Of a DNA stretch of 22,208 bases, positions 1 through 7,016 are shown in pieces; position 1 is the stretch's first letter; the number at the start of each line of letters is the position of its first letter. Both the position numbers and the translations under genes were made by a program. The notes below the pieces were generated by a model. It was not told the origin of the DNA. It ran no database searches and saw only the letters and a list, made by a program, of their open reading frames with translations. The DNA is taken from the NCBI GenBank assembly GCA_050486545.1, contig JBJHDM010000051.1, forward strand, positions 1-22,208, in the 5' to 3' direction. This stretch comes from DAOMNN01 sp050486545. GTDB lineage: Bacteria > Pseudomonadota > Gammaproteobacteria > Burkholderiales > Rhodocyclaceae.

Positions 1-4
1 TGCA

Positions 5-337
5 ATGGCTTCCGAGCCTGACACGAAAGAACGCATTACCCTTGCATGCGGGGGAATCGGTGCCGACGAATCGTCGCGCATGCTGGCGCTGGAGAAGGCG
101 CACGCGCTGTTGATCCTGTTCGCGCGTGCCGACGGCGCCTATCTCGCCGGCATCCCGGTCCGCATCGACGACCCGCTCAAAGGTCTCGGGGTAGAGCGAA
201 CCTGCGGTCCGATCGGGCTGGTCGATGTTCCGGTATCCGGCCGGTACCGGGTAGTCGCGCAGTTCGAGGGGCGCACTCTCGAGCAGTGGGTCGAACTGAA
301 GCCGCAGGGCGGATCCAGGCTCGTCCTGCGCTGGTAA
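5..337 (+). CDS. Small secreted-type protein with carboxypeptidase-regulatory-like fold (probably 5' partial)
   Basis: The frame is open to the window edge, and the first ATG lies 5 bases in, so no ribosome binding site can be judged. The visible 110 residues contain a CGGIG motif near residue 15. A predicted beta-rich body follows (ALLILFARADGAYLAGIPVRI, then PVSGRYRVVAQFEGRT). This resembles small periplasmic proteins annotated as carboxypeptidase regulatory-like domain proteins, in which CGGIG follows directly after a signal peptide. I therefore infer that the true start and signal peptide lie upstream of the window. No catalytic residues are evident and the function is unknown. The gene ends just before a hairpin and converges on the DUF2249 gene. 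The coding frame is well supported; the family call is from memory of similar proteins. Confidence 0.6.
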   Translation: MASEPDTKERITLACGGIGADESSRMLALEKAHALLILFARADGAYLAGIPVRIDDPLKGLGVERTCGPIGLVDVPVSGRYRVVAQFEGRTLEQWVELKPQGGSRLVLRW

Positions 338-343
338 GCGTCG

Positions 344-367
344 CGGGGCGCCTGTTCCGGCGCCCCG
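344..367. terminator. Hairpin between convergent genes, possible bidirectional terminator
   Basis: A perfect 9-bp G+C-rich stem (CGGGGCGCC / GGCGCCCCG) with a 6-base loop sits 7 bases after the stop at 337 and 8 bases from the stop of the minus-strand gene at 375. The position between two converging genes suits a shared terminator. There is no clear T run on either side, so classical intrinsic termination is uncertain. Confidence 0.5.
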
Positions 368-374
368 GGTTCGA

Positions 375-725
375 TTACTGCCCTGCGCAGCCGCAACCGC
401 CCCCACCGCCGCCACACCCTCCGCCCTGCTGGGCCGGTGCTGCAGGCGCGGCCGGCGCGCTCTCGCGCGGCGTGAGCTGAATGCTGAAGTCGATCACGAT
501 GTTGCCCGGCTCACGGGCCACGTAGCTGATTCCGACCTGCGTGCCGTAGCGCTGCTGGATCTGTCCGAGCAGCGGAATCGGATCGTGGTCGTTGACGAAA
601 CGCATCGTCTCGCCGTCCTGAAGGGACTCCAGGGCGCCGAAAATGGCCGCATGACGAAAGCGCTTGGCTACGCCGCGTGCGTCGAAGGGATAGACCGCAT
701 CGTTGAATGCCGGCGTCTGACTCAT
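375..725 (-). CDS. DUF2249 domain protein with Gly/Cys-rich C-terminal tail
   Basis: The protein has 116 residues. Residues 10-82 match the DUF2249 pattern: a D-R-G start (DARGVAKRFRHAAIF), the core GETMRFVNDHDPIPLL, and a closing strand with IVIDF. The HDP motif in the middle is typical of this family. DUF2249 proteins often accompany respiratory or nitrogen-oxide metabolism genes, but their biochemical role is not settled. After residue 90 the chain becomes Ala/Pro-rich and ends in a 16-residue Gly tail with Cys at 104, 111 and 113 (GGGCGGGGGGCGCAGQ), which could bind a metal. The start is the ATG read from 725 downward, preceded by GAGG with a 7-base gap. It lies 134 bp downstream of alr on the same strand and may be cotranscribed with it. 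The domain call is strong; any function for the tail is speculation. Confidence 0.8.
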   Translation of the reverse strand: MSQTPAFNDAVYPFDARGVAKRFRHAAIFGALESLQDGETMRFVNDHDPIPLLGQIQQRYGTQVGISYVAREPGNIVIDFSIQLTPRESAPAAPAAPAQQGGGCGGGGGGCGCAGQ

Positions 726-859
726 GGAGGTAACCTCGCGGGGAAACGGTTTGAAAGCCGCATCGTAGGACCGGATCTGCAGCGGCTCCTTGAGCCAGAA
801 CAAGAATTCCCCGGAGGCCAGAGCCCTCGATCGCGAGCGAAGGCGAACGCAAACGCGCC

Positions 860-1954
860 CTATGCTCCTGGCGGTGACTGTAGAGCGGTCGGATCGCTCT
901 CGTACTCGAAGCGGACCCGCTTGACGTTGCACAGCAGTTCGTAGGCGATGGTTCCAACCGCCTCGGCAACACGATTCACCGGGATGTTCGTCCCCCAGAG
1001 CTCGACGGGGCTTTCCGGCCCAGACCCGGGCAGGTCGGTAAGGTCGACCGTCAACATGTCCATCGACACGCGGCCGATCAGGCGGGTGCGAATGCCGTCG
1101 ACCGCCACAGGGGTCCCATCGGGAGTGCTGCGCGGGTACCCGTCGGCGTATCCCATGGCAACCAGCCCGATCCGGGTCGGACGCTCGGTGACGAAGCGCG
1201 CGCCATAGCCGATCGCGCTGCCTGCCGGCACCTCCCGTACCGCGACGATGCGGCTTTCCAGCGTCATGACTGGTCGCAGCCCGTTCGGTTCTCCCGGCAT
1301 CGGATCCGCACCGTAGAGCATGATGCCCGGGCGTGCCCAGTCGCGGAAGGCGGCAGGCCAGCCGAGTACGCCCGCCGAGTTGGTCAGGCTGCGGGGGCCG
1401 GGCAGGTGCCCGGTGACCGAATCGAACACGGACAACTGCTCGGTCGTCGTGATCACGTGCGGTTCGTCGGCGCGGGCAAGGTGGGTCATCAGCACGATTT
1501 CCCCGACCCTGCCGCAATCGCGCAGTCGCTGCCAGGCCGCGACGAATGCGCCCGGATCGAATCCGGCGCGATTCATGCCGCTGTTGAGCTTGAGCCAGAC
1601 CGTGAGCGGGGCGGAAACCGTTGCGCTCTCGATCATCCGCAACTGGTCGGCGTGGTGGGCCACGATCCATAGGTCGTGCTTCGCGACGGCCGCGAGTTCG
1701 CGCGCCTCGAACACGCCCTCCAAGACGAGAATGGGGTGGCGGATCCCGGCCTCGCGCAGCGCAAGAGCCTCTTCCATGATCGCGACCGCGAACCCGTCGG
1801 CATCGTGAGCCAGCGCACGCGCACACGGCACTGCTCCGTGACCGTAGGCATTGGCCTTGATCACCGCCAGTGCCCGTGCGCCATGACGCCGTTTGGCCAG
1901 AAGGTAGTTGTGGCGAAGGGCCGCGAGTTCGATTCGGGCGCGGGTCGGTCTCAT
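860..1954 (-). CDS. alr: Alanine racemase, PLP-dependent
   Basis: This is a cytoplasmic enzyme that interconverts L- and D-alanine for peptidoglycan synthesis or D-alanine catabolism. The 364 residues match the usual length. The PLP lysine is K33 in AVIKANAYGHG, and the second catalytic base is Y250 in GSAIGYGARF. Also visible are the MNRAGF motif (R129), H158 in MTHLARAD, and the C-terminal beta domain with GYADGYPR and SMDM. The start ATG gives the standard family N-terminus (RARIELAALRHNY). No good Shine-Dalgarno sequence precedes it, so expression may be low. It lies 122 bp downstream of the orphan binding-protein gene on the same strand. Whether it is the biosynthetic (alr) or catabolic (dadX) type cannot be told, because no D-amino acid dehydrogenase gene is adjacent. 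Confidence 0.93.
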   Translation of the reverse strand: MRPTRARIELAALRHNYLLAKRRHGARALAVIKANAYGHGAVPCARALAHDADGFAVAIMEEALALREAGIRHPILVLEGVFEARELAAVAKHDLWIVAHHADQLRMIESATVSAPLTVWLKLNSGMNRAGFDPGAFVAAWQRLRDCGRVGEIVLMTHLARADEPHVITTTEQLSVFDSVTGHLPGPRSLTNSAGVLGWPAAFRDWARPGIMLYGADPMPGEPNGLRPVMTLESRIVAVREVPAGSAIGYGARFVTERPTRIGLVAMGYADGYPRSTPDGTPVAVDGIRTRLIGRVSMDMLTVDLTDLPGSGPESPVELWGTNIPVNRVAEAVGTIAYELLCNVKRVRFEYESDPTALQSPPGA

Positions 1955-2076
1955 CGGGCAGGCGCAAAGCTCTCGGAATGCAATACGCTACTTTGCCACA
2001 ACAGGCGCATCCTCGAGCGCCCGTCACCGCCGGTCGCAGCTACGCGTCCGGCCGCATGCTCGGCCCCATGCGTTCG

Positions 2077-3231
2077 CTACTGAACGAAGCGGCCGGTCGC
2101 GCGCACCATGGACAGTTCGACGTACTGCGAACCTTCGCGTCGGTCGGGCCCGAAATCCACTTCGAATCCCCCGACATCGTACCGCTTCAGACTCTCGAGC
2201 CCGCTCACGATCGCCTCCGCGTCAACCGCTGTCCCTGCCCGCCGGATCGCCTCCACAAGGACCCGAGCGGCGATGTAGCCTTCCAGCGTCGTGTGGTTCA
2301 TTTCGACCTCTTTCCCCGTCGTCGCGATATCGCGCTGGAAATCCCGCACGATCTGCAGGGCGCGCGACGTGGGAGGCGGGACCACCTGGGAGATCACGAC
2401 GCCGTCGGCCAGATCGCCGAGTTCGTCCACGAGCTGGTTGCTGCTCACGACCGACAGGCCGAAGAACTGAGCGGTTCGTCCGGTCTCGTGATAGGCACGG
2501 ATAAAGTTGACCGACGCCGTTCCCGCCGAGGCGAGGATTACGGCGGCCGGACCTGCCGCAGCAACCTCGGCCGCCGCATGGGTCGCATCGTAGCTTCCGG
2601 CGGTGATCGTTCCGACCGCGACCGGGGTGAGGTCGAACGCCGAAAGTGCAAGCTCGGCGCTTCGCAGGCCCGAGCGACCGAAGGGGTCGTCCTGGTACGC
2701 GATCGCGATGTTTCGCACGCCGACCGTAGTCAGGTGCTGGACCATCTGTTTCATCTCGTCGACGTAACTGGCCCGAACATGGAACAGATAACGACCGTTG
2801 TCGTCGCGAAGCTCAGGGGCTCCGGTCAGCGGCGCGACCATCGGCACACCGGCTTCCGCGGCAAGCGGAGCGCAGGCCATCGTATTGCCCGTTCCGGCAT
2901 AGCCGAGGAGGGCTACGACGCCCTCGCGGTCGAGGAACTGCCGGGTGTTCTCCTTGCAGCGGTCGGCGTTGTAGGCGTCGTCTTCGATGACCAGGCGCAG
3001 CTTGCGCCCGGCGATGCCGCCGTGTGCATTGACGGCATCGAAATGCAGCCCGATGCCTTGTGCGTACAGAATGCCGTTGGCCGCCATCGGGCCCGACAGG
3101 ACCACGGACTGTCCGATGACGATCTCGGCATTCTGGGCGGTTGCGGTAGCGGGAAGGATGGCGACGGCGAGTGCGAGGGCGCACAGCGTCGATCGAGTGC
3201 GATCCTTGGCGCGGCTGATCCAGGTGTTCAT
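2077..3231 (-). CDS. Periplasmic LIV-type ABC transporter substrate-binding protein (orphan)
   Basis: The protein has 384 residues. A signal peptide is visible, with a basic n-region, a hydrophobic stretch at about 16-28 and a likely cleavage after ATA (residues 30-32). The mature chain begins IVIGQSVVLSGPMAANG, the hallmark of type I periplasmic binding proteins of the Leu/Ile/Val/amide family. It continues through GIAGRKLRLVIEDDAY and a Cys pair (about C92 and C120) that could form the disulfide seen in LivJ-type proteins. The start is preceded by GGAGGAG at good spacing. No permease or ATPase gene is beside it, so it either feeds a transporter elsewhere or serves the LIV-type system at 17076-21932. 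It differs clearly in sequence from the binding protein at 17076. The ligand is unknown. Confidence 0.9.
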   Translation of the reverse strand: MNTWISRAKDRTRSTLCALALAVAILPATATAQNAEIVIGQSVVLSGPMAANGILYAQGIGLHFDAVNAHGGIAGRKLRLVIEDDAYNADRCKENTRQFLDREGVVALLGYAGTGNTMACAPLAAEAGVPMVAPLTGAPELRDDNGRYLFHVRASYVDEMKQMVQHLTTVGVRNIAIAYQDDPFGRSGLRSAELALSAFDLTPVAVGTITAGSYDATHAAAEVAAAGPAAVILASAGTASVNFIRAYHETGRTAQFFGLSVVSSNQLVDELGDLADGVVISQVVPPPTSRALQIVRDFQRDIATTGKEVEMNHTTLEGYIAARVLVEAIRRAGTAVDAEAIVSGLESLKRYDVGGFEVDFGPDRREGSQYVELSMVRATGRFVQ

Positions 3232-3501
3232 GAAGTCTCCTCCGGTCGGCCGGGTGGTCCCGGTCTGATCTGATGGTGATACGTGTATGCCAAGCGGCAG
3301 TTATTGGGCTGTATCGTATTGCCATTTAGCATGTGCCGCGGGTCGATGCAACGGATCGATTGCATTCGGGCTTTCTTGTCCGCCTTGCGGTCCGTTGCGG
3401 GCGACGAACGGTGCCGAACGTTGCAGCCCAGTGCCGGGGATGCAAGAATGAAATCAGGTGAAGCATGCCCTTGATCGAGGAATCCGGAACGGGAGGACAG
3501 C
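3232..3501. promoter_or_regulatory. Divergent intergenic region with a palindrome and weak promoter-like boxes
   Basis: This 270-bp stretch separates the divergent binding-protein (minus) and DUF2780-like (plus) genes, and its centre is more A+T-rich than its surroundings. I see an inverted repeat ATGCAA-N8-TTGCAT at 3346-3365. On the minus strand its first arm reads TTGCAT and could be a -35 box, with TAAATG 17 bases on (plus positions 3323-3328) as a weak -10. On the plus strand TTGCAG (3421-3426) and AAGAAT (3444-3449) are 17 bases apart. All boxes are weak matches; the palindrome is the more credible element. Confidence 0.3.
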
Positions 3502-3894
3502 ATGGAACTGGTACGGCAACTGACCAATGAGCTCAAGGTGAACGAGCGGCAGGCCAAAGGTGGAATCGGGGCGCTGCTGTATCTGATTCGCGATCAGGTT
3601 TCCCCGGGGATTTTTCACGAGGTCCTGGAAGTGCTTCCCGAGGGTGGGGAATGGATGAAGCTTTCTCCGGAAGGGGGGGACGGCTTTTTCGGCGCGCTCG
3701 ACCAGGTCTTCCGCAACATCGCTCGCGGCGATCTCGAGGCTGCGGCGCGCCTGGGTGGGCATTTCCAGTCGCTCGGGATCGATGCCGGCATGGCCGGCCC
3801 GTTCGCCGAGCGGGTCCTCGGCTTTCTCGAGAGCCGTCTCAAGGGGCGTGCTTCTGACGAGATGGGCGCCTTGCTCGCCCGATTCCGCAAATAG
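3502..3894 (+). CDS. Small DUF2780 (VcgC/VcgE)-like protein
   Basis: The protein has 130 residues. Its opening, LTNELKVNERQAKGGIGALLYLIRDQ, matches the usual start of DUF2780 proteins, where a helical LT-x-L-x-V-x-x-x-QAxGG-x-GALL segment is conserved. The rest looks helical, with a late GIDAGMAGPFAERVLGFLESR segment matching the family's conserved second helix pair. There is no signal peptide, membrane segment or catalytic motif. The start is fixed by GGGAGGA at 3491. The gene stands alone, divergent from the binding-protein gene and convergent with the YbaK-type gene 53 bp away. No molecular function is known for the family; the call rests on pattern memory rather than a search. Confidence 0.7.
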   Translation: MELVRQLTNELKVNERQAKGGIGALLYLIRDQVSPGIFHEVLEVLPEGGEWMKLSPEGGDGFFGALDQVFRNIARGDLEAAARLGGHFQSLGIDAGMAGPFAERVLGFLESRLKGRASDEMGALLARFRK

Positions 3895-3947
3895 GCTGGG
3901 GCCAGTTCTCGTACGAGCACGACCGCCATGGCATATGAGAACAGGTC

Positions 3948-4466
3948 CTAGTCCATCCGGATATCCGCGATGCGGATACCGGGGATGTGGTGCAGGGCGT
4001 CCGCGCTGAGCCGGAAAACGGCACGAGGCGTCCCGGCGGCCGCCCAGATCGGGTCCAGGTCCCAGAGCGCGCGATCGACCAGGATCGTTACCGGGCCGAG
4101 GTGGCCGATCGGTGCGACACCGCCGATTGCAAAGCCGGTGCGTTCGCGCACGAATCGTGCATCGGCCTTTGCGATCGGCTCGCCCAGTTGCGTGCGCAGT
4201 TTCTTTTCGTCGATGCGATCGGCTCCGCTGGCGATCACGAGCACGCAGCGATCGGATTGCCGGCCCCGGAACACGATGGATTTCGCGATCTGTGCGACGT
4301 CGCATCCGATGGCCGCCGCGGCTTCCGCGCTCGTACGGGTCGATTCGCCGAACTCGACGATTTCGGCCGTGATGCGCAGCGCATTCAGTGCGGCTTCGAC
4401 ACGGGTCCGCGAGCCTTGCGCCGAGGGTGTCCCGGACAGCGATTCAGGGTTGTCGGGGCGGTTCAT
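3948..4466 (-). CDS. YbaK/EbsC-family (ProX-like) aminoacyl-tRNA deacylase
   Basis: The protein has 172 residues. Members of this family hydrolyse mischarged tRNAs such as Ala- or Cys-tRNA(Pro) in the cytoplasm. The conserved lysine is seen in AQIAKSIVFRG (K62), followed by VLVIASGADRIDEKKL, then GFAIGGVAPIGH, the GGV-x-P-x-G motif, and ILVD. The first 20 residues are extra and unconserved-looking. Its ATG overlaps the stop of paaY by 4 bases (ATGA), so the two are translationally coupled and belong to the paaN-paaY unit. A role in phenylacetate breakdown is not expected; the coupling may be incidental. The exact tRNA substrate cannot be read from the sequence. Confidence 0.88.
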   Translation of the reverse strand: MNRPDNPESLSGTPSAQGSRTRVEAALNALRITAEIVEFGESTRTSAEAAAAIGCDVAQIAKSIVFRGRQSDRCVLVIASGADRIDEKKLRTQLGEPIAKADARFVRERTGFAIGGVAPIGHLGPVTILVDRALWDLDPIWAAAGTPRAVFRLSADALHHIPGIRIADIRMD

Positions 4467-5077
4467 GCCGGAGGATTCTCCCGTTTCACGTCGATCAGCG
4501 GCAGGATGCCGTCGAACCGGAATCGTTCGCGCCCGCGATCGATTTCCGTCAGCGGGGTGCAGGGCTTGAGAGTGGCCAGGCTACGCCGGGTGAGGTCGTG
4601 GTAGCAGCGGGTGCCGTCCACCTTCCAGCTCATCTCCTGTTCGGTCAGCTCGCGCATCACCTTTGCCGGTACGCCGGCGGCGAGCATGCGCGGCGGGATC
4701 TCCATTCCCGCCTTCACGAACGCACAGGCTGCGATGACGGCCGATTCGCCGACCCGGGCGCGATCCATGACGACGGCGTTCATGCCGACCAGTGCGTTGC
4801 GCCCGACGTGGCAGCAGTGCAGGACGGCGCCATGCCCGATGTGGCCTTCGGCCTCGACGATCGTGTCCAGGCCCGGAAAGCCGTGCATCACGCAGGTATC
4901 CTGGACGTTGGAGCCTTCCTCCAGGACGATGCGGCCGAAGTCGCCGCGCAGCGAGGCGAGCGGGGCGACATAGCAGCGCGGGCCGATGATGACGTCCCCG
5001 ATCAGCACGGCATCGGGGTGGACGTAGGCGCTGGGGTGGATGACGGGCCTGAGCCCGTCGATCTCGTAACAAGGCAT
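4463..5077 (-). CDS. paaY: PaaY, hexapeptide-repeat thioesterase / gamma-carbonic-anhydrase-like protein
   Basis: The protein has 204 residues, close to the usual PaaY length of about 196-200. The N-terminal two thirds are left-handed beta-helix hexapeptide repeats (VLIGDVIIGPRCYVAPLASLRGD, TIVEAEGHIGHGAVLHCCHVGRNALVGMNAVVMD). The three metal-ligand histidines of the gamma-carbonic anhydrase fold are at about H65 (VMHGF), H82 and H87 (GHGAVLH). A helical C-terminal tail with WKVDGTRCYHDL is typical of PaaY rather than of CaiE or YrdA. Known PaaY proteins hydrolyse the 2-hydroxycyclohepta-1,4,6-triene-1-carboxyl-CoA dead-end ester. It starts 16 bp after the paaN stop. Confidence 0.9.
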   Translation of the reverse strand: MPCYEIDGLRPVIHPSAYVHPDAVLIGDVIIGPRCYVAPLASLRGDFGRIVLEEGSNVQDTCVMHGFPGLDTIVEAEGHIGHGAVLHCCHVGRNALVGMNAVVMDRARVGESAVIAACAFVKAGMEIPPRMLAAGVPAKVMRELTEQEMSWKVDGTRCYHDLTRRSLATLKPCTPLTEIDRGRERFRFDGILPLIDVKRENPPA

Positions 5078-5093
5078 CGTGGGCTTTTCCGCT

Positions 5094-6758
5094 CTATTCG
5101 ATGTGGTAGCGCCGCTGCACCACCCGGAAGCGGTTCGCGACGAAGGCCGCGTCCGTATAGGCCGCGTTGGCGGCCGGATTCATGCCGACGCCATGATAGT
5201 CGGAAAAGCCTGCGGACTGGTTCACGTACACGCTGCTGGTGAGGTTGATCGACAGTGCGACGCCGGCACGGCAGCAGGCCTCGTTCATCGCGTCGAGGAT
5301 GTCCTGCCGCGTGGAATGCACGCCCACGGTCAGTGCGCCGCGCTCCTTCACGATCCGCTCGGACAGCGCGATCGCCGTGTCGGCGTCCGGTGCCTTCACG
5401 ACGAAGGAGATCGGCCCGAACCGCTCTTCCATGAAGCTCTTCTCGTCGGCGGCATCGCAGGCGATCAGGACCGGGGATCGGACCTCGGCGTTCGGGAATT
5501 GCGGATGGTCGATCTTTCGCGAGGCCAGGACGACTCGACCGTATTGCTCGGCCTCGCCGATTCGGCGCAGCGTGTCCGGGGACTGGATCGCACCGAGCAC
5601 GGCGGTGGCGACGTTGACGTCGGCCAGGAGTTTTTCGATCGACGCTCCCAGGTCGGCCGCGACGTCGTCGAAGGACTTGTGGCCCTGATCGGTATCGATA
5701 CCGCCGGCGGGGACGAGGATGGCCTGAGTCGTCGTGCACATCTGCCCCGAATAGAGACACAGGGAGAACGCGAGATTGCGCAGCATCCCCTTGTAATCGC
5801 CGGTCGACTCGATGACCAGGTTGTTGACCCCGGCCAGTTCGGCATAGACCTGGGCCTGTCGGGCATGGTCCATCAGCCAGTGGCCGAAAGTGCTGCTGCC
5901 GGTGAAGTCGATCGAGCGGACGGCCGGATGGGTGGCCAGCGCCTGCGTATCTTCGTTGCGTTCGAACAGGGCCAGGCTGACCACATCGGGATTCAGGCCC
6001 TGTTCGGAGAGAACTTCCCGTGCGACCGCCACCGTGATAGCGGCCGGCAGGACCGCATTATTGTGCGGTTTGACGATGACCGGGTTCCCGGTCGCCAGGG
6101 CTGCGAAGAGTCCGGGATAGGTGTTCCAGGTCGGGAAGGTGCCGCATCCAATCACCAGGGCCACACCGCGCCCGACGATCTCGAAATGCTTCTTCATCCG
6201 CAGCGGGGGGTTCTTGCCCTGGGGTTTCTCCCAGACCGCTTCGGCGGGAATGCGCGACATCTCCTCCCAGGCGCAGGCGACCGCCTCCAGGCCGCGGTCC
6301 TGCGCATGCGGTCCGCCTGCCTGAAAGGCCATCATCCAGCCCTGGCCGGTCGTCAGCATGACGGCATGGGCGATCTCGAAGCTGCGCTTGTTCAGGCGGT
6401 CGAGAATCTCCAGGCAGACGCCGACGCGCCCTTGCGGGCCGAGCTTCTGCCAGCCATCCCGGGCGCTCTCGGCGGCATCGAGCAGAGCGGAGACGGAGCA
6501 TGACGGATAACGGATTTCCAGCTCGACCCCGTACGGCGAGCGTTCGGTGGCGACGTGACCGTTGCAACCCGGCAGGTCGAGCGGGAAATCACGTCCGAAG
6601 CGGGCCTCTACCGCCGCCTTGCCGTCGGCCTCGGCGGTTTCCCCGTAGATTTTCGGACTCGGCATCTCCGGATACGGGGTCCAGTAGCCGCGCTCGCGCA
6701 GCGCCTGGATGGCAGTGTCGAGGACGGTCCGGTGCTTCTCGAACAGCGGTTGCGTCAT
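5094..6758 (-). CDS. paaN: PaaN/PaaZ-type aldehyde dehydrogenase without MaoC domain (3-oxo-5,6-didehydrosuberyl-CoA semialdehyde dehydrogenase)
   Basis: The protein has 554 residues in the aldehyde dehydrogenase fold. After an N-terminal extension (residues 1-90) come the cofactor region (about 198-230, VALVIGCGTFPTWN), a conserved IDFTGSSTFG segment, the general-base glutamate E307 in YAELAG, and the catalytic cysteine C341 in SGQMCTTTQ. It matches the stand-alone PaaN form. E. coli-type PaaZ has about 680 residues and carries a MaoC hydratase domain at the C-terminus, which is absent here: the chain ends at RFRVVQRRYHIE. It should oxidise the reactive semialdehyde from oxepin-CoA opening with NADP+. 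The chosen ATG has AAGGAGAG upstream; the frame extends to 6857, but that extension crosses the control region. This gene is called paaZ in some Azoarcus clusters. Confidence 0.9.
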   Translation of the reverse strand: MTQPLFEKHRTVLDTAIQALRERGYWTPYPEMPSPKIYGETAEADGKAAVEARFGRDFPLDLPGCNGHVATERSPYGVELEIRYPSCSVSALLDAAESARDGWQKLGPQGRVGVCLEILDRLNKRSFEIAHAVMLTTGQGWMMAFQAGGPHAQDRGLEAVACAWEEMSRIPAEAVWEKPQGKNPPLRMKKHFEIVGRGVALVIGCGTFPTWNTYPGLFAALATGNPVIVKPHNNAVLPAAITVAVAREVLSEQGLNPDVVSLALFERNEDTQALATHPAVRSIDFTGSSTFGHWLMDHARQAQVYAELAGVNNLVIESTGDYKGMLRNLAFSLCLYSGQMCTTTQAILVPAGGIDTDQGHKSFDDVAADLGASIEKLLADVNVATAVLGAIQSPDTLRRIGEAEQYGRVVLASRKIDHPQFPNAEVRSPVLIACDAADEKSFMEERFGPISFVVKAPDADTAIALSERIVKERGALTVGVHSTRQDILDAMNEACCRAGVALSINLTSSVYVNQSAGFSDYHGVGMNPAANAAYTDAAFVANRFRVVQRRYHIE

Positions 6759-6836
6759 GGAGTCTCTCCTTGGGATTGTCGGGGTTGGGCTAGCACAGAT
6801 TCGGCTTCCTTGCAGCCCGAAGTCCGGAAAAAGTGC

Positions 6837-6866
6837 TTGTCTCTTGATGTTGATCAAGGCTACTAT
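6837..6866 (+). promoter_or_regulatory. Predicted sigma70 promoter for the paaG operon
   Basis: A -35 box TTGTCT (6837-6842) and a -10 box TACTAT (6861-6866) are separated by 18 bases, each matching consensus at 4 of 6 positions. Transcription would start near 6873, giving a 5' leader of about 144 bases before the GTG start of paaG. The FNR-like box fills the spacer and the TetR-type operator covers the start site, which fits a repressed promoter. A minus-strand promoter for paaN may use TTGACC (6885-6880) and TAGCCT (6862-6857), also 17 bases apart but weaker. Confidence 0.45.
6844..6857. promoter_or_regulatory. FNR/CRP-family binding site, perfect TTGAT-N4-ATCAA
   Basis: The sequence TTGATGTTGATCAA is an exact match to the FNR consensus half-sites with the right 4-base spacing. 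It lies between the divergent paaN and paaG genes, centred about 22 bases before the predicted paaG start point and within its -35/-10 spacer. That position suits repression rather than class II activation (which needs about -41.5). The likely meaning is that an FNR-type protein shuts off this oxygen-dependent pathway under anoxia, but this is inferred from position only. Confidence 0.65.
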
Positions 6867-6869
6867 TGA

Positions 6870-6885
6870 TTGACCGGTCGGTCAA
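6870..6885. promoter_or_regulatory. TetR-type operator, TTGACCG-N2-CGGTCAA
   Basis: Two perfect 7-bp inverted arms flank a 2-base centre (GT). The size and the GACCG/CGGTC core fit operators of TetR-family regulators of fatty and aromatic acid catabolism. It covers the predicted paaG transcription start and the possible -35 of the divergent paaN promoter, so one dimer could repress both. The matching regulator is probably the TetR-family protein at 15059-15745. The 8-base core GACCGGTC recurs at 17041-17048, upstream of the transporter genes. Confidence 0.65.
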
Positions 6886-7016
6886 ACCTTGAACGGTGCA
6901 GACTGTAGCGGTCCGACGGGTCGAGCCACGATATTCAGAAGATGGCGCATGGGGCCCGGGAATGCAAGCTGGCCACGGGGATCGCCCCGAATACGGCCCT
7001 GGAGGAGAACCGGACA

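Noticed and set aside
375..2027. A 550-codon open frame on the minus strand
   Set aside because: Only its last 116 codons are a real gene (DUF2249). The upstream part runs out of frame through alr, is rich in Arg and Pro, and has no family features.
1870..3273. A 467-codon plus-strand frame across the alr start and the binding-protein gene
   Set aside because: It is antisense to a clear binding-protein gene with signal peptide and fold; the frame is open because of high G+C third positions.
3905..3942. GTTCTC/GAGAAC inverted repeat between two convergent genes as a terminator
   Set aside because: The arms are only 6 bp with a 26-base spacer, too weak to call.
5094..6758. Reading the aldehyde dehydrogenase as the bifunctional E. 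coli-type PaaZ
   Set aside because: The protein stops at 554 residues with no MaoC hydratase domain, and no frameshifted remnant follows before paaY 16 bases away.
6942..7016. An ATG start giving PaaG 25 extra residues
   Set aside because: No ribosome site precedes it, and the GTG at 7017 has an excellent one and gives the normal length.
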